A DNA stretch of 64,000 nucleotides from Sphingomonas sp. 67-36 (GTDB lineage Bacteria > Pseudomonadota > Alphaproteobacteria > Sphingomonadales > Sphingomonadaceae). Made by a program: the position numbers and the translations under genes. Shown in pieces: positions 43,326 through 52,894 of this stretch; the stretch's first letter is position 1, and every line of letters starts with the position of its first letter. The DNA is taken from contig MKSU01000008.1 in NCBI GenBank assembly GCA_001897375.1, positions 1-64,000 on the forward strand, given 5' to 3'. The notes under the pieces are model-generated. The model made no database searches. It had not been told where the DNA came from and saw only the letters and a list, made by a program, of their open reading frames with translations.

Positions 43326-44435
43326 ATGGGACGCCTCAACGACCTTGAAAGCCACGGTCAGGCGGTGTGGCTCGACTTCGTGGACCGGAAGTTCCTGAAC
43401 GAAGGCGGCCTGACGAAGCTGGTGGAGGAGGACGGCATCACCGGCGTCACCTCCAACCCGTCGATCTTCGAGAAGGCGATGGGCCACGGCACCGCCTATG
43501 ACGAAAGTCTCGCGGCGTTCGACCGGGCGCATCCGGAGGCTTCCGCAATGGCGCGCTACGAGCATCTTGCGGTGGAGGATATCCAGAACGCCGCCGACAC
43601 CCTGCGCCCGATCTATGACCGGCTGAACGCGAAGGACGGCTATGTCAGCCTCGAGGTGTCGCCCAAGCTGGCCGAGGACACCGACGGCACGATCGCGGAG
43701 GCAGCGCGGCTGTGGAAGGCGGTCGACCGGCCGAACCTGATGATCAAGATCCCGGGGACGCCGGAGGGCGTGCCGGCGATCGCCGCCTCGATCGCGGCGG
43801 GGATCAACATCAACGTGACTTTGCTGTTCTCGATCGAGGCGTACAAGGCGGTCGCGCTCGCCTATGTCGAGGGGCTGGAGCAGCGTGTCGCCAAGGATCA
43901 GCCGATCGACCGGCTCGCCAGCGTCGCCAGCTTCTTCGTCAGCCGCATCGACAGCAAGATCGACGACAGGATCGACGCCGGCACCGGCGGCGAGGAAGCG
44001 AAGGCGCTGAAGGGCAAGGTCGCCATCGCCAACGCCAAGATGGCCTATGCCTGGTATCAGGAGTTCATCGCCTCCGATCGCTGGCGGAAGCTCGCCGAAA
44101 AGGGCGCGATGCCGCAGCGGCTGCTGTGGGCTTCCACCGGCACCAAGAACCCGGCCTATCCCGACACGCTCTACATCGACACGCTGATCGGGCCGGACAC
44201 GGTGAACACCGTGCCGCCCAAGACGCTCGACGCCTTCCGCGACCACGGCAATGTCGCCGAGACGCTGACGCAGGACGTGGACGGCGCGCGCAAGGTGCTG
44301 GCCGATGCCGAACGGTTGGGGCTGGACCTCGATGGCGTCACCGCGCTGCTGGTGCAGGAGGGCGTCCACTCCTTCATCCATTCGTTCGACGACCTGCTCG
44401 GCGCGATCGCCGCCAAGCATCCCGCCGCCGCCTGA
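43326..44435 (+). CDS. tal: Transaldolase
   Basis: A 369-residue protein of the longer transaldolase subfamily. GITGVTSNPSIFEKA marks the start, NLMIKIPGTPEG holds the Schiff-base lysine, and ININVTLLFS and RLLWASTGTKNPAYPDTLY follow. It moves three-carbon units between sugar phosphates. GGAG lies 8 nt before ATG 43326. It sits between tkt and gnd. Confidence 0.93.
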   Translation: MGRLNDLESHGQAVWLDFVDRKFLNEGGLTKLVEEDGITGVTSNPSIFEKAMGHGTAYDESLAAFDRAHPEASAMARYEHLAVEDIQNAADTLRPIYDRLNAKDGYVSLEVSPKLAEDTDGTIAEAARLWKAVDRPNLMIKIPGTPEGVPAIAASIAAGININVTLLFSIEAYKAVALAYVEGLEQRVAKDQPIDRLASVASFFVSRIDSKIDDRIDAGTGGEEAKALKGKVAIANAKMAYAWYQEFIASDRWRKLAEKGAMPQRLLWASTGTKNPAYPDTLYIDTLIGPDTVNTVPPKTLDAFRDHGNVAETLTQDVDGARKVLADAERLGLDLDGVTALLVQEGVHSFIHSFDDLLGAIAAKHPAAA

Positions 44436-44500
44436 ACCTTCGGAACGAATCCCCGCACCCGGCGATTGAACCGGGGCGGGAGTGGGAAGAAGGAACATCT

Positions 44501-45487
44501 ATGAAGATCGGCATCGTCGGCCTCGGCCGGATGGGTGGGAATATCGCGCGGCGGCTGATGCGCGGCGGCCATGAATGCGTCGTATGGGATCGCAACGCCG
44601 ATGCGGTGAAGGAACTGGCCGGCGAGGGCGCGATCGCGGCGGATTCGCTGGACGACATGCGCGGCAAGCTCGCCGATCCCGCGATCTGGTGGGTGATGCT
44701 CCCCGCCGGCGATCCGACCGAACAGACGGTGATGGCGATCGGCGAGCGGGCCGCGCCCGGCACGATCGTCATCGACGGCGGCAACAGCTTCTGGAAGGAC
44801 GATATCCGCCGCGCCAAGGCGTTGGCCGGGAAGGGCGTCCATTACGTCGATGTCGGCACCTCCGGCGGCGTGTGGGGGCTGGAGCGCGGCTTTTGCATGA
44901 TGATCGGCGGGCCGGACGAGGCGGTGGCCCTGCTCGATCCGATCTTCGACACGCTCGCGCCCGGCCTCGGCATGGTGCCGCGCACCCCAGACCGAGCGGC
45001 GAGCGACGGCGAGGACGAGCGCGCGGAAAAGGGCTATATCCACGCCGGCCGCGTCGGCGCGGGCCATTTCGTCAAGATGGTCCACAATGGCATCGAATAC
45101 GGGCTGATGCAGGCCTATGCCGAGGGCTTCGACGTGCTGTACGGGCGCGGCGCGCCGCATCTGCCCGACGATGAGAAGTTCGATTTCAACATGGCCGATA
45201 TCGCGGAGGTATGGCGGCGCGGCTCGGTGATCTCGTCGTGGCTGCTCGATCTTTCCGCGATGGCGCTGGCGAAGGACCACGATCTGTCGAGCTTCTCCGG
45301 CAATGTCGCGGATTCGGGCGAGGGCCGCTGGACGATCGACGCCGCGATGGAGCAGGCGACCCCGGTCGCGGTGCTCACCACCGCGCTGTTCGCGCGCTAT
45401 CGCAGCCGCATTGACCATATGTTCGGCGACAAACTGCTTTCCGCGATGCGCTACGGCTTCGGCGGCCACGTCGAGATTCCGCAGTGA
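44501..45487 (+). CDS. gnd: 6-phosphogluconate dehydrogenase (decarboxylating), short NAD-type
   Basis: A 328-residue protein of the short GndA/YqeC form. GIVGLGRMGGNIARRL binds the dinucleotide, VDVGTSGGVWGLERG is the substrate loop, and the catalytic KMVHNGIEYG is present. It makes ribulose-5-phosphate and CO2. GGAAGAAGG lies before ATG 44501. The stop overlaps the next ATG (TGATG). Confidence 0.93.
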   Translation: MKIGIVGLGRMGGNIARRLMRGGHECVVWDRNADAVKELAGEGAIAADSLDDMRGKLADPAIWWVMLPAGDPTEQTVMAIGERAAPGTIVIDGGNSFWKDDIRRAKALAGKGVHYVDVGTSGGVWGLERGFCMMIGGPDEAVALLDPIFDTLAPGLGMVPRTPDRAASDGEDERAEKGYIHAGRVGAGHFVKMVHNGIEYGLMQAYAEGFDVLYGRGAPHLPDDEKFDFNMADIAEVWRRGSVISSWLLDLSAMALAKDHDLSSFSGNVADSGEGRWTIDAAMEQATPVAVLTTALFARYRSRIDHMFGDKLLSAMRYGFGGHVEIPQ

Positions 45488-46281
45488 TGCTGGTCGTCTG
45501 CGATGTCGACGGCACGTTGGTCGACAGGCAGAAGCAGTTGAGCGAGGCGACCGTGGCGGCGGTCGGGCGGCTGCGCGCGGCCGGCATCCGCTTCACGATC
45601 ATCAGCGCGCGGCCGATGTCCGGCATGATCCCGCTGGCTGAACGGCTGGCGCTGGACGAGCCGATGGGGGCGTTCAACGGCGGCGTGGTCTTCCGCCGTG
45701 ACGGCGCGGTGAGCGAGCATCACGTCATTCCGGCGGAGGTGGCGCGGGGCGTATTCGATCTCGTCGGCGATGCGCCGGTCGATCGCTGGGTGTTCGCGGA
45801 CGACCGCTGGTACGCCTCGACCGACCGGGGCGAGCATGTCGCGCACGAGCGGATCGCCTCGGCGCAGGAGCCGACCGTGCGCGCCGATTTCGGCGACCTT
45901 CTCGACCGCGCCGACAAGATCACCTTCGTCAGCGATGACGCGGCCCTGCTCGGCAAGCTGGCCGAGAAGGTGCGGCCGTTTGCCGATCGCGCCACGATCG
46001 TGCAGTCGCAGAGCTACTATCTCGACGTCACCGCGCGCGCCGCCAACAAGGGCGACGGCATCGCCGCGCTCGCCCATGCGATCGGCGTGCCGCTCGCCCG
46101 GACGGTGGCGATCGGCGATCAGGCCAACGACCTCGCGATGTTCGCGCGCGCCGGTCGCTCGATCGCGATGGGCAACGCCACAGATGCGGTGAAGGCGCAG
46201 GCGGACGACGTGACCACCGGCAATGACGCGGACGGCGTGGCGCACGCGATCGACAATCTGATCCTCGGGAGAATGATGTGA
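45487..46281 (+). CDS. HAD-superfamily phosphatase, Cof type
   Basis: A 264-residue HAD-IIB protein. The nucleophile Asp is in VVCDVDGTLVD, with motif II TIISAR, a cap in the middle and GDQANDLAMF at the end. Cof-type enzymes dephosphorylate sugar phosphates and small phosphates. It overlaps gnd and the next HAD gene, so it belongs to the pentose-phosphate operon. It may clean up sugar phosphates. Confidence 0.87.
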   Translation: MLVVCDVDGTLVDRQKQLSEATVAAVGRLRAAGIRFTIISARPMSGMIPLAERLALDEPMGAFNGGVVFRRDGAVSEHHVIPAEVARGVFDLVGDAPVDRWVFADDRWYASTDRGEHVAHERIASAQEPTVRADFGDLLDRADKITFVSDDAALLGKLAEKVRPFADRATIVQSQSYYLDVTARAANKGDGIAALAHAIGVPLARTVAIGDQANDLAMFARAGRSIAMGNATDAVKAQADDVTTGNDADGVAHAIDNLILGRMM

Positions 46282-47024
46282 AGCAACTGGTGGCGTTCGA
46301 TCTCGACGGCACGCTCGCGGCGAGCAAGCAGGCGATCCTGCCCGAGATGGGGGAGGCGCTGGCCGACCTGCTCGGCGTCGCGGACGTGGCGGTGATCTCG
46401 GGCGGGGACTGGCCGCAGTTCGACAAGCAGGTCGCCTCGCGGCTGCCGGCGCGCGCCGATCTGGCGAAGCTCTGGCTGATGCCGACCACCGGGACCAAGC
46501 TCTATACCTTCCGCGACGGGAAATGGAGCGCGGTCTATGCCGAACTGTTCTCCGACGCGGAAAAGGCGCAGATCATCGCCGCCTTCCACGCCAGCCTCGC
46601 CGCGACCGGCTTCGTGCCGGAACAGACGTGGGGTGAGCGGATCGAGGATCGCGGCAGCCAGATCACTTTCTCCGCGCTGGGCCAGCAGGCCCCGCTGGAG
46701 GCGAAGGAGAAATGGGACCCGGATTTCGCCAAGCGCAAGGTGATCCAGGCCGATCTCAGGCAGCGCCTGCCGGGCCTCGCGATCAACATGGGCGGCGCGA
46801 CCTCGATCGACATCACCCGCGAGGGCGTGGACAAGGCCTATGGCCTGAAAAGGTTGCGCGACGAAAGCGGCATCGCGCTCGACGCGATGATGTTCGTCGG
46901 CGACGCGATCTTCCCCGGCGGCAACGACTATCCCGCGAAGGAACTGGGGCTGGACACGGTGCGCGTCCGCGATCCGCAGGAGACGCTCGCGGTGATCGCG
47001 ACCGTGGTGGCCTGCCAGAAATAG
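46278..47024 (+). CDS. HAD-IIB hydrolase resembling eukaryotic-type phosphomannomutase
   Basis: A 248-residue HAD protein. VAFDLDGTLAASK has the two aspartates of phosphomannomutases and phosphatases. MGGATSIDITREGVDKAYGL and FVGDAIFPGGNDYP resemble the eukaryotic PMM and sucrose-phosphatase-like group. It could be a sugar phosphatase or a mutase. It starts at GTG within the previous gene (GTGA overlap). The dual similarity leaves the reaction open. Confidence 0.82.
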   Translation: MKQLVAFDLDGTLAASKQAILPEMGEALADLLGVADVAVISGGDWPQFDKQVASRLPARADLAKLWLMPTTGTKLYTFRDGKWSAVYAELFSDAEKAQIIAAFHASLAATGFVPEQTWGERIEDRGSQITFSALGQQAPLEAKEKWDPDFAKRKVIQADLRQRLPGLAINMGGATSIDITREGVDKAYGLKRLRDESGIALDAMMFVGDAIFPGGNDYPAKELGLDTVRVRDPQETLAVIATVVACQK

Positions 47025-47030
47025 AGCGGT

Positions 47031-47819
47031 TTACCGCCCCTCCGCCACGATCGCGGTCGCGCGGTCGTGCAGCCGCTCCACCGCCGCCGCGTGGATGCCG
47101 GGGGTCGAGACGATCACCCCGAAGGCGCGCGGATCGGGCTTGTTGAAGGTCAGCGGCGCGCCGAACGCATCGCTGGTCGCCGCGCCCGCCTCGGCGGCGA
47201 TCAGCGCGGCGGCGGCGATGTCCCATTCGTTGCCCCAGCGCAGCGTCGCGACCAGATCGGCGCGGTCGTCGGCCACCATCGCCATGCGCAGCGCGATCGA
47301 ATTGGGCTTCTCCACCGCCACCAGATCGCGATCGACCTTCGGCAGCACGTCGGTCGGTACGCGCGCGCCGGGGAAGATCGCGCGGTCGCCGGCGTGCACC
47401 ACGGCGCCGTTCAGCGTCGCGCCAAGCCCGCTGCCCGCGCGCCACACCTCCCGCCGGGCCGGCGCGTCTAGCACCGCCAGCGTCGTGCGACCGCGCTCGG
47501 CCAGCGCCACCGACACCGCCCAGCCGGGCCGCCCGCGGATATAGTCGCGCGTGCCGTCGATCGGATCGACCACCCACACGCGCTCGCGCGCCAGCCGGTC
47601 GGGATTGTCGGCGGTTTCCTCGGAGAGCCAGCCTGCGTCGGGCAGCAGCGCCATCAGTCGTGCGCGGAGCATCGCGTCGATATCGAGATCGACCTCGCAC
47701 ACCGGGCTGCCCGGCGTCTTTTCCCAGCGTGCGAAATCGGTGCGCCAGCGGGCGAGCGCCATCGCCCCGGCCTCGCGGGCGATGTCCGCCACCGCATCGG
47801 CGAGGCGGGCATCAGCCAC
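47031..47819 (-). CDS. cysQ: 3'(2'),5'-bisphosphate nucleotidase (inositol monophosphatase family)
   Basis: A 262-residue protein. The metal-site motifs are SEETADN, VVDPIDGTRDYI and WDIAAAALIAAEAG. CysQ removes the 3'-phosphate from PAP or PAPS in sulphate metabolism. The family also includes inositol phosphatases. It begins at GTG inside the pmbA end (8-nt overlap). It is convergent with the HAD gene at its left, 6 nt away. Confidence 0.85.
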   Translation of the reverse strand: MADARLADAVADIAREAGAMALARWRTDFARWEKTPGSPVCEVDLDIDAMLRARLMALLPDAGWLSEETADNPDRLARERVWVVDPIDGTRDYIRGRPGWAVSVALAERGRTTLAVLDAPARREVWRAGSGLGATLNGAVVHAGDRAIFPGARVPTDVLPKVDRDLVAVEKPNSIALRMAMVADDRADLVATLRWGNEWDIAAAALIAAEAGAATSDAFGAPLTFNKPDPRAFGVIVSTPGIHAAAVERLHDRATAIVAEGR

Positions 47820-49158
47820 CGGCGACCGTCATCCCGTCGATACGCAGCGTGGGGACATTGGTGCCGTAGCGGAACTCCAGATCGTTGGCCGGGGTGAGTT
47901 GGCGGAACATCTCCCTGAGGTTCCCCGCGACGGTGAACTCCGCCACCGGGCGCGTGATCGCGCCGTTCTCGATCAGGAAGCCCGCCGCGCCCCGGCTGTA
48001 ATCGCCGGTGACGCCGTTCACGCCGTGGCCGATCAGTTCGATGACATAGACGCCGCGCGCGATGTCCGCGATCAGCGTGTCGACCGGCACATGGCCCGCG
48101 TCCATATATAGGTTGCTGGTCGAGACGCCCGGCGCGCCGCTCACCCCGCGCGCGGCGTGGCCGGTCGGCTCCATGCCGAGCTGGCGGGCGGAGGCGGATT
48201 CGAGCAGCCACGTTTCCAGCGTGCCGTCCTCGACCAGCGCGACCGGCGAGACCGGCAGTCCCTCGCCATCGAACGGGCGCGAGCGCAGCCCGTGCGGGCG
48301 ATGCGGATCGTCGCAGATGCGGATGCCCTCCGCGAACACCCGCGTGCCGAGCGCATCGAGCAGGAAGCTCGTCTTGCGCGCGATCGACTGGCCGGAGATC
48401 GCCGCCGTCAGATGCCCGAGCAGGCTCATCCCGACGCGCGGATCGAGCACCACCGGCATCGCGGCGCTTTCCACCTTGCCCGGATCGAGCCGCGCCACCG
48501 CGCGCTCGCCCGCCTCGCGTCCGATCGTCTCGGGCGAATCCAGCCGGTGGCGATGGCGCGCGGAATGGAAGGCGTAATCGCGCTGCATCCCGCTGCCCTC
48601 GCCCGCGATCACGCTGGCCGATGCGCCGAAGCCGGTGGTGGCATAGCCGCCCGCGAAGCCGTGGCTGGTGGCGAGCGCGATCACGCTGCGCGAGGCGCTC
48701 GCCCCGCCGCCCTCGCTGTTGGTGACGCCGGGCACGGCGCGCGCGGCATCCTCCGCCGCCGCCGCGATCTCGCGCAATTCGGCCGGAGAGACGTCGGTCT
48801 TGTCCTCCAGATCGAGCGCGGGGGGCGTGCCGCGCAACAGGCGGCTTTCGGGCGCGAGGCCGGCCCAGCGGTCCTCCGGGGCCTCACGCGCCATCGCCAC
48901 CGCGCGCTCGACCAGCGCGTCCATCGCCTGCGGCGACAGGTCGGAGGTGGAGACGCTCGCCGAACGATGGCCGACGAACACGCGCAGGCCGAGATCCTCG
49001 CTCTCGGAGCGGCCGACATCCTCCAGCTTGCCGAGGCGGACGGAAACCTCGCTCGACGCATCGGCGGCAAACACCGCATCCGCCGCGTCGGCGCCCGCGC
49101 GGATCGCCCGCGCCACGATATCCTGCGCGCGATCCCGCGCCTGGTCGGAAGTAAGCAT
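47812..49158 (-). CDS. pmbA: TldD/PmbA-family metallopeptidase
   Basis: A 448-residue protein of the TldE/PmbA group. The N-terminal repeat has LGLRVFVGHRSASVSTSDLS, and GHGVNGVTGDYSRGAAGFLIENG near the end is characteristic. With TldD it processes small peptides and controls plasmid toxins such as CcdA. No tldD lies here, so a partner must be elsewhere. It is upstream of cysQ on the same strand. Confidence 0.9.
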   Translation of the reverse strand: MLTSDQARDRAQDIVARAIRAGADAADAVFAADASSEVSVRLGKLEDVGRSESEDLGLRVFVGHRSASVSTSDLSPQAMDALVERAVAMAREAPEDRWAGLAPESRLLRGTPPALDLEDKTDVSPAELREIAAAAEDAARAVPGVTNSEGGGASASRSVIALATSHGFAGGYATTGFGASASVIAGEGSGMQRDYAFHSARHRHRLDSPETIGREAGERAVARLDPGKVESAAMPVVLDPRVGMSLLGHLTAAISGQSIARKTSFLLDALGTRVFAEGIRICDDPHRPHGLRSRPFDGEGLPVSPVALVEDGTLETWLLESASARQLGMEPTGHAARGVSGAPGVSTSNLYMDAGHVPVDTLIADIARGVYVIELIGHGVNGVTGDYSRGAAGFLIENGAITRPVAEFTVAGNLREMFRQLTPANDLEFRYGTNVPTLRIDGMTVAGG

Positions 49159-49219
49159 CGGCGAGGACTTAGGGGCAGGCGCGGCCGGATGCTAGTGGCG
49201 TAGCGCGCGGTTCCGGCCG

Positions 49220-49405
49220 TTAGGACGCGGCCTCCCGCGCCTCCACCCGCGCGAGCACGGCGCGCTTCTCCGCGTCGCTCATCGCTGACCAGCCCGCGAT
49301 CTCGTCGATCGTCCGGTGGCAGCCGTAGCACAGCCCGGTCGCCTCGTTCATCACGCACACCAGCACGCAGGGCGATTCCGGCGGATCGGCCGGCGGCGCG
49401 GTCAC
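49220..49405 (-). CDS. DUF1289 domain protein
   Basis: A 61-residue protein. SPCVLVCVMN and LCYGCHRTIDEIAGW carry the conserved cysteine pattern of DUF1289, probably a zinc or iron-sulfur site. The start is GTG 49405, overlapping the helicase stop by 4 nt (GTGA), so translation is coupled. The function is unknown. No other gene overlaps it. Confidence 0.88.
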   Translation of the reverse strand: MTAPPADPPESPCVLVCVMNEATGLCYGCHRTIDEIAGWSAMSDAEKRAVLARVEAREAAS

Positions 49406-50742
49406 ACGTCGATCGAGACGCTCAGGAAGCCGGGGACGGGGCCGTTCCAGCCATCGTCGGGCGCATCGTCGCGCGGCTCCTCGCGGCGACGGCGCGGTTC
49501 CGGCTTGCGCGCGGCGCGGGCGGGCGCCGGTGCTTCCTGTTCCGGTTCCGGCGCGCGCTCGGCGCGGCCACGGCGGCGCGGCTTTTCCTCGCGCGCGGGC
49601 CGCTCTTCCACCGGTTCAGCGGCGGGCGCTTCGATGCGCGCGATCTTCTGGCCGGTGAGCTTCTCGATATTCTCGATATTCTCGGCGTCGTCGGCACTCA
49701 CGAAGGTATAGGCGATGCCCGTCGCACCGGCGCGGCCGGTGCGGCCGATGCGGTGGACGTAATCGTCCGGGTGCCACGGCGCGTCGAAGTTGAAGACGTG
49801 GCTGACGCCCTTGATGTCCAGCCCGCGCGCGGCGACGTCGGAAGCGACGAGGATGTTGATGTCGCCCTGCTTGAACCGCTCCAGCTCCGCGATCCGCGCC
49901 GGCTGTTCCATGTCGCCATGGATCTCGCCCGAGGCGAAGCCATGCTTCTTCAGGCTCTTGTTCAGTTCGCGGACGGTGGTCTTGCGGTTGCAGAAGATGA
50001 TCGCGGTGCGCACTTCCTGGGTCTTCAGCAGGCGGCGCAGCGTGTCGCGCTTGTCGAACGCCGATCCCTTCACCGGCACCAGCCATTGCGCGATATTTGT
50101 GTTGGTGGTCGCCGGCCGCGCGACCTCGATCGTCTTGGGATTGCTGAGGAAGCGATCCGCCAGCTTCTTGATCGGCGGCGGCATCGTCGCGGAGAACAGC
50201 AATGTCTGGCGGCTGGCGGGTAGCTTGGTGCAGATCGTCTCGATATCCGGGATGAAGCCCATGTCGAGCATCCGGTCCGCCTCGTCGATGACGAGCAGGT
50301 TGCAGCCGGTGAGCAGGATCTTGCCGCGCTCGAACAGGTCCATCAGGCGGCCCGGCGTGGCGATCAGCACGTCGACGCCCTTTTCCAGCGCCTTCACCTG
50401 ATCGCCCATCTGCACGCCACCGATCAGCAGCGCCATCGAGAGCTTGTGATACTTGCCGTATTTCTCGAAATTCTCCGCGACCTGCGCCGCCAGCTCGCGC
50501 GTCGGCTCCAGGATCAGGCTGCGCGGCATCCGCGCGCGGCTGCGGCCGTGGGCGAGGATGTCGATCATCGGCAGCACGAAGGAGGCGGTCTTGCCCGTCC
50601 CCGTCTGCGCGATGCCGATGATGTCGCGCATCATCAGCACGGAGGGGATGGCGGACGCCTGGATAGGCGTCGGTTCGGTGTAACCCGTGTCGGTTACGGC
50701 GCGAAGCAGTTCGTCTGACAGGCCGAGATCGGCAAAGCTCAT
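49402..50742 (-). CDS. DEAD-box RNA helicase
   Basis: A 446-residue RhlE-like helicase. Q motif, AQTGTGKT (motif I), PTRELA, VIDEADRMLDMGF (II), SAT (III), and HRIGRTGRAG (VI) are all present. The C-terminal about 75 residues are a Glu/Arg/Pro-rich tail after the helicase core. ATG 50742 begins at MSFADLGLSDE. It acts in ribosome assembly or mRNA turnover and could help at low temperature. Confidence 0.93.
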   Translation of the reverse strand: MSFADLGLSDELLRAVTDTGYTEPTPIQASAIPSVLMMRDIIGIAQTGTGKTASFVLPMIDILAHGRSRARMPRSLILEPTRELAAQVAENFEKYGKYHKLSMALLIGGVQMGDQVKALEKGVDVLIATPGRLMDLFERGKILLTGCNLLVIDEADRMLDMGFIPDIETICTKLPASRQTLLFSATMPPPIKKLADRFLSNPKTIEVARPATTNTNIAQWLVPVKGSAFDKRDTLRRLLKTQEVRTAIIFCNRKTTVRELNKSLKKHGFASGEIHGDMEQPARIAELERFKQGDINILVASDVAARGLDIKGVSHVFNFDAPWHPDDYVHRIGRTGRAGATGIAYTFVSADDAENIENIEKLTGQKIARIEAPAAEPVEERPAREEKPRRRGRAERAPEPEQEAPAPARAARKPEPRRRREEPRDDAPDDGWNGPVPGFLSVSIDV

Positions 50743-50842
50743 GGCGGTTCCGAGAAAGAGCGATGGGCGCACCCCCGTCGCCCTTAGTCGCCGGAACGCG
50801 ATTGGAGCCGAAAAGTCAAGTTTTTGTGGAGCGGGCGCTCCC

Positions 50843-51322
50843 TCAGCGCCGTGGAACCAGCGTGCGGAACTGCGCGATCTCGCACCGCGCGCCGGAACGC
50901 GAGCGCAGCGCGTCGCGCCCGGCGCAGATCATGCCGTCGCCTGTCCGCCGCAGATAGAAGCCGGTGTAGAATTTCAGCGTGGGGCAGGCGTCGTCCAGCT
51001 TGGCGCGCAGCCGGCGGCCGTCGACCGTTTCCAGATCGACGTCGCCATCGGCCATCGTCGCCGCGACGATCGTGTCCATCGGCACGCATTTCGGTGCCTT
51101 CTGCTCGCGCCACGCGGAGGGCGGGGACGGCGTGGGGCGATAGAGCGGGCGTGGCGGCTCGGCCCGCGAATCGACGCGCGGGATGCGGATCACCATCCGC
51201 TCGCGGATGATGACCTGCGCCCATTGCGTGCCGGCCAGATCGTCCATGTCCGGGTCGCGCGCCGACACCAGGATCGGGGTCAAAGCGGCAAGCGTCAGCA
51301 GGGGCAGGGCGCGTTTCGGCAT
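50843..51322 (-). CDS. Hypothetical secreted protein
   Basis: A 159-residue protein with an N-terminal signal peptide (MPKRALPLLTLAALTPILVSA). A small basic domain follows with four cysteines (around APKCVPMD, DACPTLKF, GMICAGRD, ARCEIAQF) that may form disulphides. I do not recognise the family. It is divergent from the FAD-linked oxidase and may be a sphingomonad-specific periplasmic protein. The coding call rests on the signal peptide and cysteine spacing. Confidence 0.7.
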   Translation of the reverse strand: MPKRALPLLTLAALTPILVSARDPDMDDLAGTQWAQVIIRERMVIRIPRVDSRAEPPRPLYRPTPSPPSAWREQKAPKCVPMDTIVAATMADGDVDLETVDGRRLRAKLDDACPTLKFYTGFYLRRTGDGMICAGRDALRSRSGARCEIAQFRTLVPRR

Positions 51323-51389
51323 GGCAAACGGGACAAGCCGTGGGCGAAGGGATTTGAACGCCGCATGAATTGCGTGCGATGAACGGTGC

Positions 51390-52838
51390 ATGACACCCGC
51401 CCAGATACGCCTGCTCGATGCGCTCGCCGGCACGCTCCCCGCGCGCGCGATCGTCACCGACCGCGACGTGATCGCGCCGCTGGAGACCGACTGGCGCGGT
51501 CGCTGGCGCGGCCATGCGCCGCTGCTGTTCCTGCCCGGCTCGACCGCCGAAGTGTCCGCCATCGTTGCAGCTGCGGCCGCGATCCGTGTGCCGCTGGTGC
51601 CGCAGGGTGGGAACACCTCGATGGTCGGTGGCGCGACGCCGCCGGCGGACGGCAGCGCGGCGATCCTCTCGACGCGGCGGATGAACGCGATCCGGCGGCT
51701 CGATGCCGACGCGGGGCTGGTGGTGGCGGAGGCCGGGTTGATCCTCTCCGATCTCCATGTCGCCGCGCTCGGCGTCGGGCGGCGCTTCCCGTTGTCGCTG
51801 GGAGCGAAGGGATCGGCGATGGTCGGCGGCCTCGTCTCCACCAATGCCGGCGGCACGCAGGTCTTGCGCTTCGGCACCATGCGCGGGCTGGTCGCGGGGA
51901 TCGAGGCGGTGCTGCCCGACGGGCAAGTCCACGACGGGCTGGCGGCGCTGAAGAAGGACAATCGCGGCTATGACCTCACGCAATTGCTGATCGGCGGGGA
52001 AGGGACGCTGGGCGTCGTCACCGCCGCGACGTTGCGGCTGGTGCCGGCAATCGCGGCGCGCGCGGTCGCCTGGGTAGGGCTGGCCGATCCGGTGGCGGCG
52101 CTGGCGTTGCTGCGGCGCTTCCAGGCGGCGAGCGAGGACGTGGAGAGCTTCGAACTGCTCCCGGCGGAATCGCTCGGCGCGGTGCTGCGCCATATTCCGG
52201 GCACCCGCGCGCCGCTGGCGGGCGAGCACCCGTGGCATGCGCTGATCGAGGTGACCGCCGCCGACGCCGCGCGCGAGCCGCCCGCCGCCCTGATCGAGCG
52301 CGTGCTGGCCGCCGCGCTCGCCGACGGGCTGGTCGCGGACGCCACGATCGCGGCGAGCGAGGCGCAGGCGGACGCCTTCTGGCGCATCCGCGAATCGATC
52401 TCCGAGGCGGAACGCGCCACCGGTCCGGCGGCGCAGCACGACATCTCGGTCCCGGTCGAGGCGATGCCGCGTTTCATGATCGAGGCGGCGGCGGCGTGCG
52501 AGGCGCGCTTCCCCGGCAGCAGCGCCTCCGGATTCGGTCATCTCGGCGACGGCAATGTCCACTTCCATGTCCGCGCGCCGGCCGGGGTCGACGCGCAACG
52601 CTGGTTCGCGGAGGAAGCGCCGGTGGTGACGCGCTTCGTCGACGATCTGGTGGTCGCAGCGGGCGGCTCGATTTCCGCCGAGCACGGCATCGGCCAGATG
52701 AAGCTCGGCGAGCTGGAGCGGCTGTCCTCCCGCGCGCGGATGACGGCGCTGCGCGCGATCAAGGCGGCGCTCGATCCGCACGGCATCATGAACCCCGGAA
52801 AGCTCGTGACGCTTGCGCGCGGCGGCGCGGGCGAATAG
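51390..52838 (+). CDS. FAD-binding oxidoreductase (D-2-hydroxyacid dehydrogenase-like)
   Basis: A 482-residue flavoprotein of the GlcD/D2HGDH family. The FAD-binding PP loop is PLVPQGGNTSMVGGATP; GAKGSAMVGGLVSTNAGGT follows, and the C terminus has ISAEHGIGQMK and GHLGDGNVHFH. It would oxidise D-lactate, D-2-hydroxyglutarate or glycolate. No accessory iron-sulfur partner is adjacent. The exact substrate is open. Confidence 0.87.
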   Translation: MTPAQIRLLDALAGTLPARAIVTDRDVIAPLETDWRGRWRGHAPLLFLPGSTAEVSAIVAAAAAIRVPLVPQGGNTSMVGGATPPADGSAAILSTRRMNAIRRLDADAGLVVAEAGLILSDLHVAALGVGRRFPLSLGAKGSAMVGGLVSTNAGGTQVLRFGTMRGLVAGIEAVLPDGQVHDGLAALKKDNRGYDLTQLLIGGEGTLGVVTAATLRLVPAIAARAVAWVGLADPVAALALLRRFQAASEDVESFELLPAESLGAVLRHIPGTRAPLAGEHPWHALIEVTAADAAREPPAALIERVLAAALADGLVADATIAASEAQADAFWRIRESISEAERATGPAAQHDISVPVEAMPRFMIEAAAACEARFPGSSASGFGHLGDGNVHFHVRAPAGVDAQRWFAEEAPVVTRFVDDLVVAAGGSISAEHGIGQMKLGELERLSSRARMTALRAIKAALDPHGIMNPGKLVTLARGGAGE

Positions 52839-52894
52839 GGCCGCCCGATCCTGGCCGCAACGGCCGCGAATGTATTTCGAGACTGGAGAGAATG

